Part shown: in pieces, positions 13,224 through 25,065 of the stretch
How the letters are laid out: each line of letters opens with the position of its first letter
How positions within the stretch are numbered: the first letter of the stretch is position 1
DNA from: Steromphala cineraria
Lineage: Eukaryota; Mollusca; Gastropoda; Trochida; Trochidae
Assembly: GCA_916613615.1 (NCBI GenBank)
Contig: OU744734.1
Span: forward strand, 33,054,301 to 33,118,300
Length of the DNA: 64,000 bases
Direction: 5' to 3'
Made by a program: the position numbers and the translations under genes
Notes under the pieces: model-generated
Seen by the model: the letters and a program-made list of their open reading frames with translations, nothing else
Told to the model about the DNA's origin: nothing
Database searches by the model: none

Positions 13224-15765
13224 GCTTCCCTCAGAGCAAATGTACATATATGCTGCAGAGCTTCAATATCTTACCCAACCTCAATGCAAATATTTATAAT
13301 AACCTGATTTTACCATATCCTGTTTCTTGAACCCTTAAACTTAAAAATCTGAATAACAAAGATCCGTGATCAACCGACGACCGGTGGCGTGTTGCGACAA
13401 ACATACTTCAGACATGTTCCCATCTACCCTGGAGTTACCTCCCTTTGGTAGAGTCACATCTACCCCGATTTAGATTTCGAGTTTGGAGTGTTGAACTCTG
13501 ACACTTCAGGATTCTTAAACAATAGGTGACCTGCCAAGGTACGTTAATCTATATACATACCTGTTGTTAATTTCACTCACCACGAGACTGGTTGTATTAG
13601 TAGGGGGCGTGTCATTAACTACATATCTTGTATACACACTAGGGATAAGTGGTTTACCTATCTATGCAGGTATGGTTGCACATTATGATCTAATCTATCT
13701 ATGAATATTGTATTTTATATCATGTTTTTCATGAATATTTGCAGTTTTGATTTTTCATTTGTATCTCGACTGTTGATGTGCTGTTAGTTATCATTGAATG
13801 TAAATGTACCTCTGTACCTTGGCCAAGTTGGGTATTGTACCACAATGTGCCGTCACCCAATTCATTAATTGCATTATGTATTATTGCTCGCATAAATAGT
13901 GTATAATATATAGGTTAGTATGATGTCCATTCGAAGCATTGCTTGCTGTTACGTACCTCGAGTATAATCTCGCATCTATTTGTTTTAAAGTTAACAGTTT
14001 TACTCGGTAGACTCTCGGAGAAATAATGGAAATATTCATTTATAATGACACACAAACTTTAGATTTCCATCAAAACACAGCCTTCCTTTCAATAAAATAA
14101 CTAGCTTGTCCACTGAATGTATGTATGAGAGTTATCATATATTACAAAACGTTTTAATTCGAGACACACTCCGATTTTGTATCAAAGTGTTTCAACAAGA
14201 AAGTGTTGAAATTTTTGTTGATATATTAATCGTTTGCATTAGTCTCCATTTAACATAAATATTGCGTTGATCTACAAGATTTCACCAACTGACCTAGATT
14301 GTTCGGATATCCAAACTCACGTAGATAAGAAACCGGGTGACTATACTTCATTTCAAATAAACCGGCCCTGCTATTGACAATATCATATTTCAATGGCGAA
14401 ATGTACAATACAACATGTCTATCTCAAGGGTCGTCGTGTCAGCTGTGCGGATCACATTGCACATTTCACGAGCACGTCACAACATGTGCACGAACTTGTC
14501 AATTTTAAACCAAATCATTATGGAGGGATTCCGCTTTCACTCCGTGATCTTTATAGAACAGTTTTTCTGGACCAGAAATTCGAAAATAATGAATAATGAT
14601 TTTAACGTAACACCCTTTTGATTTTTTTCTCCTGTTGTAAAAGATGATAGTCTCACTGGTTCTTTGTCAATGGCAAACGCTATCTATAGATTGCAGATTG
14701 GAAGGCGACGAAATTTTGTAATAAACAAAATGTTGACATGGCAAAAGAAAGTTTTTCTAAATTACTTACCATTCACAAAGATGCATATTTGTACTTACTA
14801 GTCCACGATTATTTCTTCTAACCTGATTATGATAATGCTGTATATAACATGGATGTTATATGAGACTCGATATTGTAAATATCACTATATACATCAAACC
14901 TCTACGATATTTCACTTGTTAACCATACATTCAGATCTGTTCGTATCCTCAACTAAAACACTTTCTTTTTATTTCATAATACATGATAATAGATAATATT
15001 TAATATTTGAAATATCACCTCGCCTTCTACTTAGTTAAGTCAATACTCTTTTAACATACAAAACAAACATACTTAATTCTTTGTGTGTGTCTTATAAATA
15101 TCGGTTCTAATGAAACGTTATTTTCATAAAGGTATTGAATCAAATACATTGTTCTAACATATATACTTAGTTTCGAATAAGTTTGCCAATCCATTTCATA
15201 TTTGTACATTTGCAATCATGCGTCATTAGTCAAATATATTATGATAATCATGCACGACTATCAGTTTAGTCTGCTTCCACGAGTAGAAAATTGCATTGTT
15301 AAAAGAAAACATAACCGTCTTAAAGCTAGAAACAGATATCAAGCGTAGTTTATTTCACTGTTCATGTACATGTCTAGAACTGGAAACACTAGATTCAAAA
15401 ATAGAATATGCTGTTGTCGTGTTGAACCATATATAGTGATTCTATGATTGGTATTGTATACTTTGTTGCACTTATCATACTATACAAATGAATGAATTCA
15501 TTAATATGCATGTATGCACATGTCAATTAGGATATTGTGGTTAACTTTGAAACTATGTGAGCAGCAGGTCTGGATGCTTCCACTACCAAATACTTATAAA
15601 ACATCGCCCTTGCATCAGTTATATTATTCGATTATGAATAGATATATGCTTCAACGAGACATCACTTATTCATTCGGAAATAATATGGTTTTGTCTAAAT
15701 GTATATAGAAAGTGCTTATATACACCATATATTGCTCACTTCCAGAATACGAGCCGTAATTCGTA
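13224..15765. other. Gene-poor stretch
   Basis: No exon, RNA gene or transposon protein was recognised. One GAGTTANNTCCCTT motif occurs at 13432-13445. Two overlapping short open frames near 14.4-14.6 kb have no recognisable domain. Confidence 0.45.
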
Positions 15766-15954
15766 TTAGAGATACTACTACCACTACCATTACCACTACC
15801 ACTATACCACTACCACTACCGCTACCGCTACCGCTACTACTACTACTACTTATACTACTACTTATACTACTACTACTACTTAGACTACTACTACTACTAC
15901 TACTACTATTACTCCTTATACTACTACTACTACTACTACTACTATTACTCCTTA

Positions 15955-15989
<35 letters not shown>

Positions 15990-15990
15990 T
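15766..15990. repeat. (ACT)n trinucleotide microsatellite
   Basis: Long ACT/ACC/GCT triplet array. The plus strand translates to poly-Leu and the minus to poly-Ser, so both long open frames over it are repeat artefacts. Confidence 0.95.
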
Positions 15991-16381
15991 TAAAACACAG
16001 GAGTACCTCAAACATTTCAAACCGCATTGTAGAATTATGGGTTAAGCAATGTCTACACACAAAGTGAAGTCGTTTAGATAAGAGAAATGGGACGTTATGT
16101 TGTTGAGGCGTGAAAAGAATACGCTTTATTGTTAGAAGAAGAAGTATAATGGTATGTGCAATTTGGGCAGCCATGAGTTTAGAATTACCTTGATTACTGA
16201 TAAATCTCGTTAGGCACCTGTGTTTATTTCTCCTTACACCCGTTGGGTGGTTAAATATGTTATTTTGTCAACAGGTTTTGACCCGGAACTAACTTCCTTT
16301 AGGTGTTTACTCTTTACACGCCATGGTATGTTATTGCCTTTGTTTTAGTTGAAGGTTATATGCCGTAACACCATCTCTGTA

Positions 16382-16515
16382 GGTCGGTTATACCATCACC
16401 ACCTGGGTCGGTCAACCATCACCACCTACATGTATGTCGGTTATACCATCACCACCTTGGTCGGTTATACCATCACCACCTTGGTCGGTTATTCCATCAC
16501 CAACTTGGTCGGTTA
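16382..16515. repeat. ~24-bp minisatellite, about five units
   Basis: Units contain GGTCGGTTATACCATCACC. The later units are regular 24-mers and the second carries a small insertion. No coding role is inferred. Confidence 0.85.
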
Positions 16516-16865
16516 TGAAATGGTAAAGTAATGCAAACACTTGGACTTAGACCTTGACCAATCAAATGAGCTACCGAGGATCAGTTAAAGTACATTTTTT
16601 GTGTCACGTCTGTTTTTTTGTTTTTTGTTTTCTTATAAATATATATCAATATTGAAATTAAGGATTTTTTTATGTAAGGAATCAAGCTATAAGTTTTAAA
16701 AACCCCAAGCAGGAGTGTATTGTAAGTAGCCTAAATGTTAAGTTTGATCAAGATACATTAAACCCGCAAAGTGTATCATTAAACGTTTATTGAGTAATTG
16801 AATGGATTTTTTAAAAATCATTGCAATAGTGTTCAGCGGCAATGTAAGCCAAACAAGAACCCGGT

Positions 16866-16941
16866 TGACTCGAATTATGGCAATAAATTAAGCTCGGGTA
16901 ACCCCCTCTCGAGTTTACTTGCCATAACCCCTCGATACGGG
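16866..16941. repeat. Imperfect inverted repeat
   Basis: Left-arm features 'CGAATTATGGCAATAAATTA' recur inverted as 'TTTACTTGCCATAACCCCTCG', around a short centre containing CTCGGGTAACCCCCTCTCGAG. It could be a small foldback element or a transposon end. Confidence 0.5.
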
Positions 16942-17303
16942 GCTATTATTTACTTCATAGGGTAGGCGCCGGCCTAGTTACAGGTTAGTTCTTTCAAATA
17001 ATCGTATATGTGGTTGTTGTTTATTGGTGGATTTTATCAGCTCCAATGTCCTGATGAGTAAAGTATTCCAGTGTCCTATTTGTTTTGATTTACCAAAATT
17101 GTCTCCTCACAATGTTGTAATAACATCATCTAGTTTCAATGATATACCCCAAAGGGGTATCAAAATGTGGAGATCAAAATGAATAATAATTTCAAATTTA
17201 AAAACTTTTTATAATATAAAGACCGTGAGTGTATCATGAAACAAGATAGTGAAGCTTGTAGCGGACTAAACAGCCTTGTTATGATCGCATAAATATCCTT
17301 CAG

Positions 17304-17463
17304 AAGTCCTTGGTGTTCATTTCGTATGATATAGGGTACATGGAAGTGTCATTAAACCTGAATAAGACAAGGAGATGTTCGTACTTCCTCATTGAGGTAT
17401 CCTTGAGCACCATCACTGGGCTGAAGGACGGCATTATACACATCCGGGTAGCAGCTCAATGTA
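17304..17463 (+). other. Possible unassigned exon
   Basis: A stretch with more balanced base composition than its surroundings follows an acceptor-like CTTCAG at 17298-17303. In phase 0 it reads through residues such as YMEVSLNLNKTRRCSYF and TITGLKDGIIHIRV. It lies upstream of, and on the same strand as, the membrane-protein exons from 18953, so it could belong to that gene's ectodomain. No family is recognised, the donor is not clear, and it may be chance. Confidence 0.25.
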
Positions 17464-17667
17464 TTTACATCATTCAATGTACATCTTGTTCACAAAAAGA
17501 GGAGAAAAGGCAGGTGTTTATATTCTTTAATTTTGAATTTAATAACCCTGTGATATCGCACATCACATCATCCTTGCTTACGTTTGAATAGCACAGCAGT
17601 GTACACAGTTCGTGAATGCGTGTAAGTTTTCCTATATAATGTATTATAATTATATCATTACAAAATT

Positions 17668-17688
17668 GGGGGGGGGGGGGGGGGGGGG
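17668..17688. repeat. G21 homopolymer
   Basis: Uninterrupted run of 21 G. Its length is likely to be unreliable in any assembly. Confidence 0.95.
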
Positions 17689-18265
17689 CTACCAACTATT
17701 TTGCATTTGTACGTGTATCTAAGCATGTTGATTGCTATCCTTATATGCTCTGTATACCATGTATGCCCTTCAGGTAAGAAATGAGAGGAGGAGGATATTT
17801 TGCTTTATACGTATACGTGTGCAGTGTGGAAATTACACTGTGACAAAAGATAACACCTCGTTTAATGCAACCTTATATGACCGAGTGAACGAGTGATAAT
17901 TTTTTATTACACAGATGCGTGATATATGTCAGATACTGCGAGCGACGCCTCCGATTGGTTGTTCCATGGGGAAGACGCGAGGTCAAGATGACCTGACTAC
18001 TTTTGTCATTCAAAAAACTTCATTCATGATATTTACAAGCCGAAAGTAAAGTTAGGAAGTAGTCATCAAAGTATAGAAAAATAGGATTCTTATTAGACTG
18101 AGTCAGAAATCAGTAAATATCATTCAGACATACCAAATCAAATATTCACTGATTTATTTTATTTCGACTTGCGAATGAAGTTTTAGCATTGCACCAACCG
18201 AAATCATGCAGATATCAGTTCCTTCGACGGTCCTGATACCTAACGAGTCCATAATACGAGAACTG

Positions 18266-18475
18266 GGGACGTGGGGACTGGCTTGTGACGGGACTGGGGA
18301 CTGGGGACTGGCTTGTGACGGGACTGGGGACTGGGGACTGGCTTGTGACGGGACTGGGGACTGGGGACTGGCTTGTGACGGGACTGGGGACTGGGGACTG
18401 GCTTGTGACGGGACTGGGGACTGGGGACTGGCTTGTGACGGGACTGGGGACTGGGGACTGGCTTGTGACGGGCCT
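18266..18475. repeat. 30-bp G-rich minisatellite, 7 units
   Basis: Seven near-identical 30-bp units, each holding three runs of 3-4 G separated by 'ACT', then GGCTTGTGACG. The period is a multiple of three and the unit lacks stops in several frames, so open frames occur on both strands. No splice signals frame it. The spacing of the G-runs fits G-quadruplex formation. Confidence 0.95.
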
Positions 18476-18952
18476 GTTTAACAAGTATTAATACTTAACC
18501 ATTTTCGCTTCCGTCAGCGCGAAACGTCAACAGTTGGTAAATTGAAAATCACGTTCCACGCTAGAACTGAAGGAGGATATGCATTACCAACGTGTAGCTT
18601 TCACGTGCTACATCACAGGCAGTTTCTTTCCATTTTATCACTTTATTTTGCCATGCAGGATGTAAGATAGTTTAAAGCATGTTGGGCGATCTAGCAAATG
18701 TAAATACTTGCATTCATGCTTTTCAGACCTATTGTTCAGTTACTACATTCATTGAAAACAACAAACAGTTCATGTTACAAATCGCACTTCGCAATGTTAT
18801 GTTACGCCAAAACTATTAAACCACTGTTTTGAAATGACATTAAGAACAGAACCATCATATCTGTTTGTTAATTTAAAAAAACGCTTTTCTAATAGAGCAT
18901 CATAGTTTATTTTGATTGTTTCAGATTACTCTTGGCGCTTAAATGGTCACAG

Positions 18953-19105
18953 AAAATACTGATACCACGGAAAGCCCCACCTCTACTGAAGATGACACTA
19001 GCACTAGCCCAGACGTGACCCTCACATACACCAGTAGCATATCAAGCACAGAAACATCATCCACGCTCGCCAATGGTAGCCTTACAACTCACAACTCTAG
19101 TCCTG
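18953..19105 (+). CDS. Ser/Thr-rich extracellular stalk exon of a type I membrane protein
   Basis: Internal exon of 153 bp, phase 1 at both ends. It encodes a mucin-like segment of about 51 residues dominated by Thr, Ser, Asp and Glu and ending SLTTHNSSP. It contains NGS and NSS sequons, as expected of a glycosylated juxtamembrane stalk. The acceptor was placed at GGTCACAG because the stronger-looking TTTCAG at 18924 would put an in-frame TAA (18940-18942) in the exon. The donor is CTG/GTTAGT. The split codon g|ac joins cleanly to the transmembrane exon at 21219. Upstream exons were not identified. The family is not recognised. Confidence 0.6.
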
Positions 19106-19815
19106 GTTAGTGCGCTTGGTCCTAGCTTTACAACTCAAAAAGCTAGTTCTTTTGAGTTTGACTACGGTCTTTTAACTCACAACTATAATCTAGGTTAGTT
19201 TGGTCCTAGCCTTACAACTCAAAGCGATGTAAATTTGGCCCTCTCTTACAATACATAACTCTAGCCTTGGTACAATTGGTCCTAGCTTTACGACTCACAA
19301 CTCTAGTCTTGGTAAGATTTGTCCTAGCTTTACGACTCACAACTCTAGTCCTGGTTAGTTCGGTCCTAGCTTTACGACTCACAACTCTAGTCCTGGTAAG
19401 TTCGGTCCTAGCTTTACGACTCACAACTCTAGTCCTGGTAAGTTCGGTCCTAGCTTTACGACTCACAACTCTAGTCTTGGTAAGATTTGTCCTAGCTTTA
19501 CGACTCACAACTCTAGCCTTGGTAAGATTTGTCCTAGCTTTACGACTCACAACTCTAGTCCTGGTAAGTTCGGTCCTAGCTTTACGACTCACAACTCTAG
19601 TCCTGGTAAGTTCGGTCCTAGCTTTACAACTCACAACTCTAGTCCTGGTAAGTTCGGTCCTAGCTTTACGACTCACAACTCTAGTCCTGGTAAGTTCGGT
19701 GCTACATTGTAGCTTTACGACTCACAACTCTAGTCCTGGTTAGTTCGGTCCTAATCTAAGACTCACAAATCTAGTCGTGATAAGTTCGTTCCCAGCTTTA
19801 CGACTCACAACTCTA
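19081..19815 (+). repeat. 42-bp tandem array of exon end plus splice donor
   Basis: About 18 units, 42 bp in the regular part, derived from the last ~25 bp of the preceding exon plus the start of its intron. Nine units carry GGTAAG (at 19311, 19395, 19437, 19479, 19521, 19563, 19605, 19647 and 19689). Others carry GGTTAGT (19105, 19353, 19738). Each regular unit also contains TCGGTCCTAG, a possible 3' splice site. Units at the edges are degenerate and the centre is homogeneous, as in an array expanding by unequal exchange. The first unit is the true exon end. Read-through of its donor meets a TAG at once. The long open frames on both strands are repeat artefacts. Confidence 0.9.
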
Positions 19816-21218
19816 CATATTCAAAATCGATTCTGTACGGTAATTCATTGTTTAGGAAAATGATACGTAGTTGCGTTTCTTTTTGGCACTAGTACTATGC
19901 TATGTTAGTAGTAGTGTTATTTTTATCAAAAGTATTTTTTCAATGTTAAAGTTGTACTTTATGACTTTTTGGGCATGGTCAAATTTTGACTATGAATTAT
20001 ATCTTCATATATACATACTTCTACATGATTATAAGTTGTTAAACAGACTTTTATTGTACTCAAAAGTATGAGATATAAGGTAATGTTTGGGAAAATCTCA
20101 CAATAGTGTTCATTAAGTCCTTCATTTTGAAGGATTAAGAATGAAATACCTCATCACATAAAATCTCACGTTTGAACGGTCCTTTTTAAATTTGTTTGTG
20201 TATAAAAGAAAATATATAAGTACAAAAAAACTCTATATTCAAAGTTATTGGTTCTATGAAGACAACAAGACACTCGGAAACCTAAGCCATATATGATGCA
20301 ATCGTTAGCTTTGTTGTCTGCTTGTTCAATGCTTTTATAAAGATATAAGTAGAAGAAGCTGATTTTATATCGCTTTATTTCAAAGTATCCTTTTTGAGTG
20401 CCTATGACGTCGGCGGATAAAGACGTTTGCTTATTTTATTATTATTTTTTCTTTTGGAATAAAAGCACGTCGTTTCTTTCATTCACATTTTTTTAAATCA
20501 GCAAAACACGTGTAATGCTCTTCCGATTAGTCCGTTTGATCAGGTAAGTTATGCGTGTTTTGTAAATCTGTGATGGGGTTATAATTCAATAAATTATGAG
20601 GAGAAGTAAGTCCCTTATTGTAGGTAATAACATGTTAAAACCTGCTGATACAATACAATATAAGCTACCTCATTGAAACCGATCATTCGATTATAAAAAA
20701 ATAATTTTACATGATGACAGGAACTTAATGACGATAAAGTTTGAGGTGAAATATATAGTGTTCCTGCATTTGTACACCCGAACACAAAGCCCTTTTGGTC
20801 GAGTTGCTATCATTTGCGCGATGCCGAAATGACAACATTTATAAACAAACTTCGATCAACAGTTATTGGCTTCTGTATTCAAATACGTTATAGATAGAAG
20901 GTAGAGATAACATGGGCTGATATATTGAACAATCGCAACTCGATGTGAATCTTGTTGAGAGGAGACAATTACGAATGATTGAATATCTATTTCATGTTAC
21001 TGACACTTTATCATTAATGCATTTTGTTTCCCATTTCTCCACATACGCTACCATATCTAAACAAAGAAACAAATATAGCTGCATAATTTGACAGTTCGAT
21101 CCAATCAATATTGGACGCCCCGTCTCCGAAAGATATGAAGTTTTGCACATATATATACATTTTTTCATATCGATGATTTAGTAAACTGTTAATCCTTACT
21201 TTTGCCCCATTTTACCAG
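19816..21218 (+). other. Remainder of the intron before the transmembrane exon
   Basis: AT-rich, with no coding or repeat structure recognised beyond the 42-bp array. It ends in a pyrimidine-rich tract and CCAG at 21215-21218. Confidence 0.5.
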
Positions 21219-21318
21219 ACACCGGAATGGATACAGGAGGGAGTGTGGGCGTGGCGATCGTTGTAGCTCTTCTGTTTGTGGGCGGAGTCTTGCTCTACCT
21301 ATATCTACGGAGAACTGG
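21219..21318 (+). CDS. Transmembrane exon of the same type I membrane protein
   Basis: A 100-bp exon preceded by TTTTACCAG and followed by GG/GTTTGT. In phase 1-in, phase 2-out it encodes DTGMDTGGS, then a hydrophobic helix of about 21 residues (VGVAIVVALLFVGGVLLYLYL), then the basic stop-transfer RR. GVAIVVALLFVGG is a typical single-pass helix with small-residue motifs. The phases agree with the exons on both sides, which strongly supports a spliced gene. The downstream intron (21319-22573) contains a ~0.6-kb MITE-like element. Confidence 0.8.
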
Positions 21319-21844
21319 GTTTGTATGCTTTATATTATATACAACAATTCTTCTTATTGTTATTGATATCGTATATCTGATATTCGTTAATACGTGTTAA
21401 TTGTGAAAAATAAACAATCTAGGGACATTTAAAGGATTTTTATGATATTAAAGTATCCGATTTTGCAAACCAAATATTTATACACGCCAGGCAAATATCT
21501 AGCTCATCAATCTTTACACACTCTGTCGTCACGTGTAAGTGCACAATGTTCTCCATTGCGTGAGAAATAATAAGTGCGGTAAATAAATTCATACGGTATA
21601 TTTTATCTTGACACAATATAACAACTTACCGTGACCTCACCGTATCCGAGTGTTGAATCAATTGAACGTCAAACATTATCGACGTATCTGTTGATTACTG
21701 GCTTCATCAGCATGTTTTGATCTTTCATGACACAATGTTGAATTATTCTCATGTACAGTATGTTGCTTTTGCAAATATATTTGTATTTAAGGGAGAAAGA
21801 TTTCACCCCTTGCTACAATGTTTGGATAGTTCTACTTTGACATC

Positions 21845-22456
21845 ATTCTCTCCCCACAGAGGCAGCTCGGTCATACCCGAGTTAGCCTCTATTCTATTAC
21901 GCCAAGATCCTGGGGTTCCGGCAGATTGCCCTAGCGGCAAAAAGTTGTAACTTGAGATATCTCCCTTATTTGCAGCCAATGAAAACGCCTTTTGGATATC
22001 CATGACTTGTGGAATCTCAACGTTCATATAGTGACTTGCAAAAGTATCATGCCTTTAGGTTTATTTTTCATTAACGGTGTGAGAGGGAAAATGTTTGACA
22101 ATCATATATGGATAGGGTTTTTCATACTGTTTCATAATTGTGTAAATTGTTATTTGTTATTAGATGAATTTTATTTTAATAATTTACCAAATAAAAACTA
22201 ATGAGAAGGCAAAAAGCCATGTTTTGTAGAAGGAAGAGTTATCTCCCCTGGGTGTTAAATTTCAACGACAGCTTTGCCGAACCACACGTGAATAGCCGAT
22301 CTTTTGCGAATGACCACTTTTGAAACCGCGTCGCTGATTGCACAACTAACTTCGATTGCCTCCAATCAGATTTTTACTTTTCTATCCCATGTATTAGCCG
22401 TAATAGAACAGAGGCTAACTCAGGTATGACTGAGCTGCCTCTGTGGGGAGAGAATG
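21845..22456. mobile_element. MITE-like element with ~58-bp terminal inverted repeats, intronic
   Basis: The left arm, about 21848-21902 (CATTCTCTCCCCACAGAGG ... TTCTATTACG), is repeated inverted at about 22399-22456 with only a few mismatches. The ~500-bp interior has no transposase and includes ATCTCCC motifs. It lies wholly within the intron between the transmembrane and tail exons. A fragment of a related end is at 10142. The target-site duplication is unclear. Confidence 0.75.
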
Positions 22457-22573
22457 CTTGGACATGAGATTGATTTAAACTTTACCGGAATATTCGGAAC
22501 TATGACAGAAAGTACAATCAAAATATTAACAATGTTACATAAGAACTTTATCATAAAATTATCTTTGTTTCAG

Positions 22574-22904
22574 GAGGTTAAAATGTTTGGCCAGCAGGGG
22601 TCGCCTTCGAAGGTCATCGACCTCCAGCAGCCGCCGTGCCCTTGACCCTGACGACGAGCCTGAGGACTTGGACAACATGCCACGGATCACTGACTCGGAC
22701 ATGTTCGCCATTGCTGAACCGGAACAACAAGACCAGGAACAGGAAATGGCAGGGGAGGATGGGTATTATTACGACGAGGTTTTTGGAAGTTCGGGTTTTG
22801 AGGACGAAACCACGAAAGCATCAAATAAAGAACTTTTCAGCGTGTCATCAGATCCAGAGGTCCCAGACCTTCTACTGCGAGTTGATGAGCTTGGTTTTAA
22901 GTGA
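22574..22904 (+). CDS. Cytoplasmic-tail and last coding exon of the type I membrane protein
   Basis: Starts after TTGTTTCAG. The split codon gg|g from the transmembrane exon gives RRTG-RLKCLASRGRLRRSS, a basic juxtamembrane region. An acidic tail of about 80 residues follows, rich in Glu, Asp, Gln and Ser, with DNMPRITDSD, a Tyr cluster GYYYDEVF and the end LLLRVDELGFK before TGA at 22902-22904. The YYYDEVF and DELL/LLLRV-like stretches could be signalling or sorting motifs, but this is inference. No enzyme domain is present and the family is not recognised. The residue preceding the tail depends on the placed splice sites. Confidence 0.75.
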
Positions 22905-24113
22905 GAACAGTGTGATGTTGAATGCGTGATATTCACCGGGTAACATACTCTCACTAGCGGTATGCAGAGTCTGCATGAAGTCCAAAGAGTTATGTCCCTT
23001 CGCATGAATGGTGCTGTACAAAATGCCAAATCATTGCTTTCTGCCGACAGACATTGTCGTGTTTCTACTACATGTAAACTGTGCAGATCTAGATCACCTT
23101 TCCTGTTTTATATCCACGGAACAACTATAAGACATGATTGAGATATCTTTATACGTCGTATGCATTCATTTATTGATTGTTTTTCTTTGTTTCAGATTGT
23201 GGATAATATTGGATGTCTAACCGTTAATTTACAAATTAACATAGAATCGTCATACTCCTCATAAGATTCTACACGAAAGTAAGGGTTTTAGCAAGAATGA
23301 CAGCCCACCTTTGTTAAGTTTAAATATAAAACGAGTACTGTTATGTCTAAATGAAGAGGTAATGCAAGTGCATTTAATTAGTTCTAAGAAGTTAGACTCA
23401 GAAACGCGTTTGTACATCTATGTTCATATAATCGTAATGCATATCGTATGTCACCTTAACGTCGGAGTGATGAGAATGTTGAGGGATGACTGTTCAACAG
23501 TTCATCAAACCCCGGAGTGCGCAAGTGAGGACAGGTAAACTTTATTTACCTTTAATATTAAATGTAAAAAGATGTATCAAAGCTTTGCATATGCAAGTAT
23601 TATCCACAGATATTATATTACACATATACGACAGATCTACTACGTATGGTTCTGTGTCACGCTGTCTACAAACGTTCCAAATTCGGTCCGACAAATTCTA
23701 ACAATTGCCTCATAACTTAGAAGAGTGCCCCTTCCACACCATGTCTACTACCTTTTAATTGAGTGGACACCGAGGTTTGGACAAAGGCAAAGGAACCACG
23801 TAGTAAAGTTTGGTTGTAGCATACTGCTAACACTCCATTTATGTAACAAAAAATAACTGTGCTGTAACCAATTAATTTTGCGACATATTCTTTGTTTTTT
23901 CTGTTGTACAATCTTTATCGAGCAGTCTTTTTATTTCGTCCCGTTGATACGAGGAAGCACTGATGCAACATTGTGGAGGGATAAGAGTGAATGATTTGCT
24001 CAAAACCTTAGAGAAGCTCGGTCTCAGCGGATCTGTCTCAACACGACTGTCAGGTGTCTCTCATTAGTTGAACCCTTTGTATCAGCAAATAGCATTGTAT
24101 TGTAAGAAATAAA
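22905..24113 (+). other. Probable 3' UTR of the membrane-protein gene
   Basis: Follows the TGA and contains no further exon-like sequence. A canonical AATAAA at 24108-24113 is followed by a T/G-rich stretch (GCGTTTGTTTATTG), a plausible polyadenylation site. It includes one GAGTTATGTCCCTT motif at 22987-23000. Confidence 0.4.
24108..24113 (+). promoter_or_regulatory. Candidate polyadenylation signal AATAAA
   Basis: Canonical hexamer with a T/G-rich element 10-30 bp downstream, about 1.2 kb after the stop codon at 22904. Confidence 0.4.
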
Positions 24114-25065
24114 CACTTGAGAACAAAAGAGCGTTTGTTTATTGTTTAATTTTGGCAATTCTGTTTAAAAGAATAATTGTCATTATTACTGTACATAATA
24201 TTTTGCAATCAAGAGGAATCAATTGTTAGGCGAATTTCATGTTGAAGAGAGAATTACTGTCACGATCAACTCCATCTACAAACAGTCAGTATTTGTATCT
24301 AAGAAATACCAAGTTTATGTCTGACAATCGGATGCGCATTCTCTTTGGAGCACACTTATATTTCATATCAATTTGTACAGTTTCTGACACTTCCTGCAAA
24401 GAGTTTAGAATTGTGCTGCTATTCTCGAAACAATATGTAGATGATGCCATAAAGGTTTGGTTTGTATTACTCTTTATCTTAAAATCAAATAAATACATAT
24501 AAATACGCAAATACTATATTACAATTTCAGTTCATCTACAATAAACATGCCACTTGATTCTTAGTCGGTAGCAGTTTTATCTATATCAAGTTCTATATCT
24601 AGTTCAACATAAATAAGTCATTATGAAATAATTGCGTTACTAAGTTAACTTATATAACTTACATATCATCATTACAGAATCAATATACACATCATCAAGT
24701 GTAACCCTTTCAGCAAATATACCCGTTACTGTCATAGTTGGTTAAATGTCAATGTTGTAACTAACTATTATAAAACACGCCTCGAAGACTGTAATCATAT
24801 CCTGTTTCGTTACATTTGGTTAGATTGGTTGAATGATTAACTTTAATAATATTCTTTTAAAGAAGTGTCCATTTAGTCATTTCAAATTTGTTCTCTATTA
24901 CAGCCATAGAGTCAAATTTGAAATAGTCGAGATTATAAGTGAAACAAACAAAAGACATGAAATAAATTAATTGCAACATGTTTATATACAGCAAAGAACT
25001 GTTAGAGTCGTTATGTTAATTTCACTTCTTCCAAAAGATGACGTCACTTCCGGAACACAAATCAA
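24114..25065. other. Intergenic, between converging 3' ends
   Basis: AT-rich. No exon was seen. The 3' UTR of the minus-strand myosin light chain copy must lie at its right end. Homology between the two light chain copies stops about 35 bp past the stop codon. Confidence 0.45.

Noticed and set aside
15699..16174. Poly-Leu and poly-Ser open frames
   Set aside because: Artefacts of the (ACT)n microsatellite.
19212..19743. Long open frames on both strands over the 42-bp array as genes
   Set aside because: Neither is in the frame of the upstream exon, and both come from a repeat whose period is a multiple of three.
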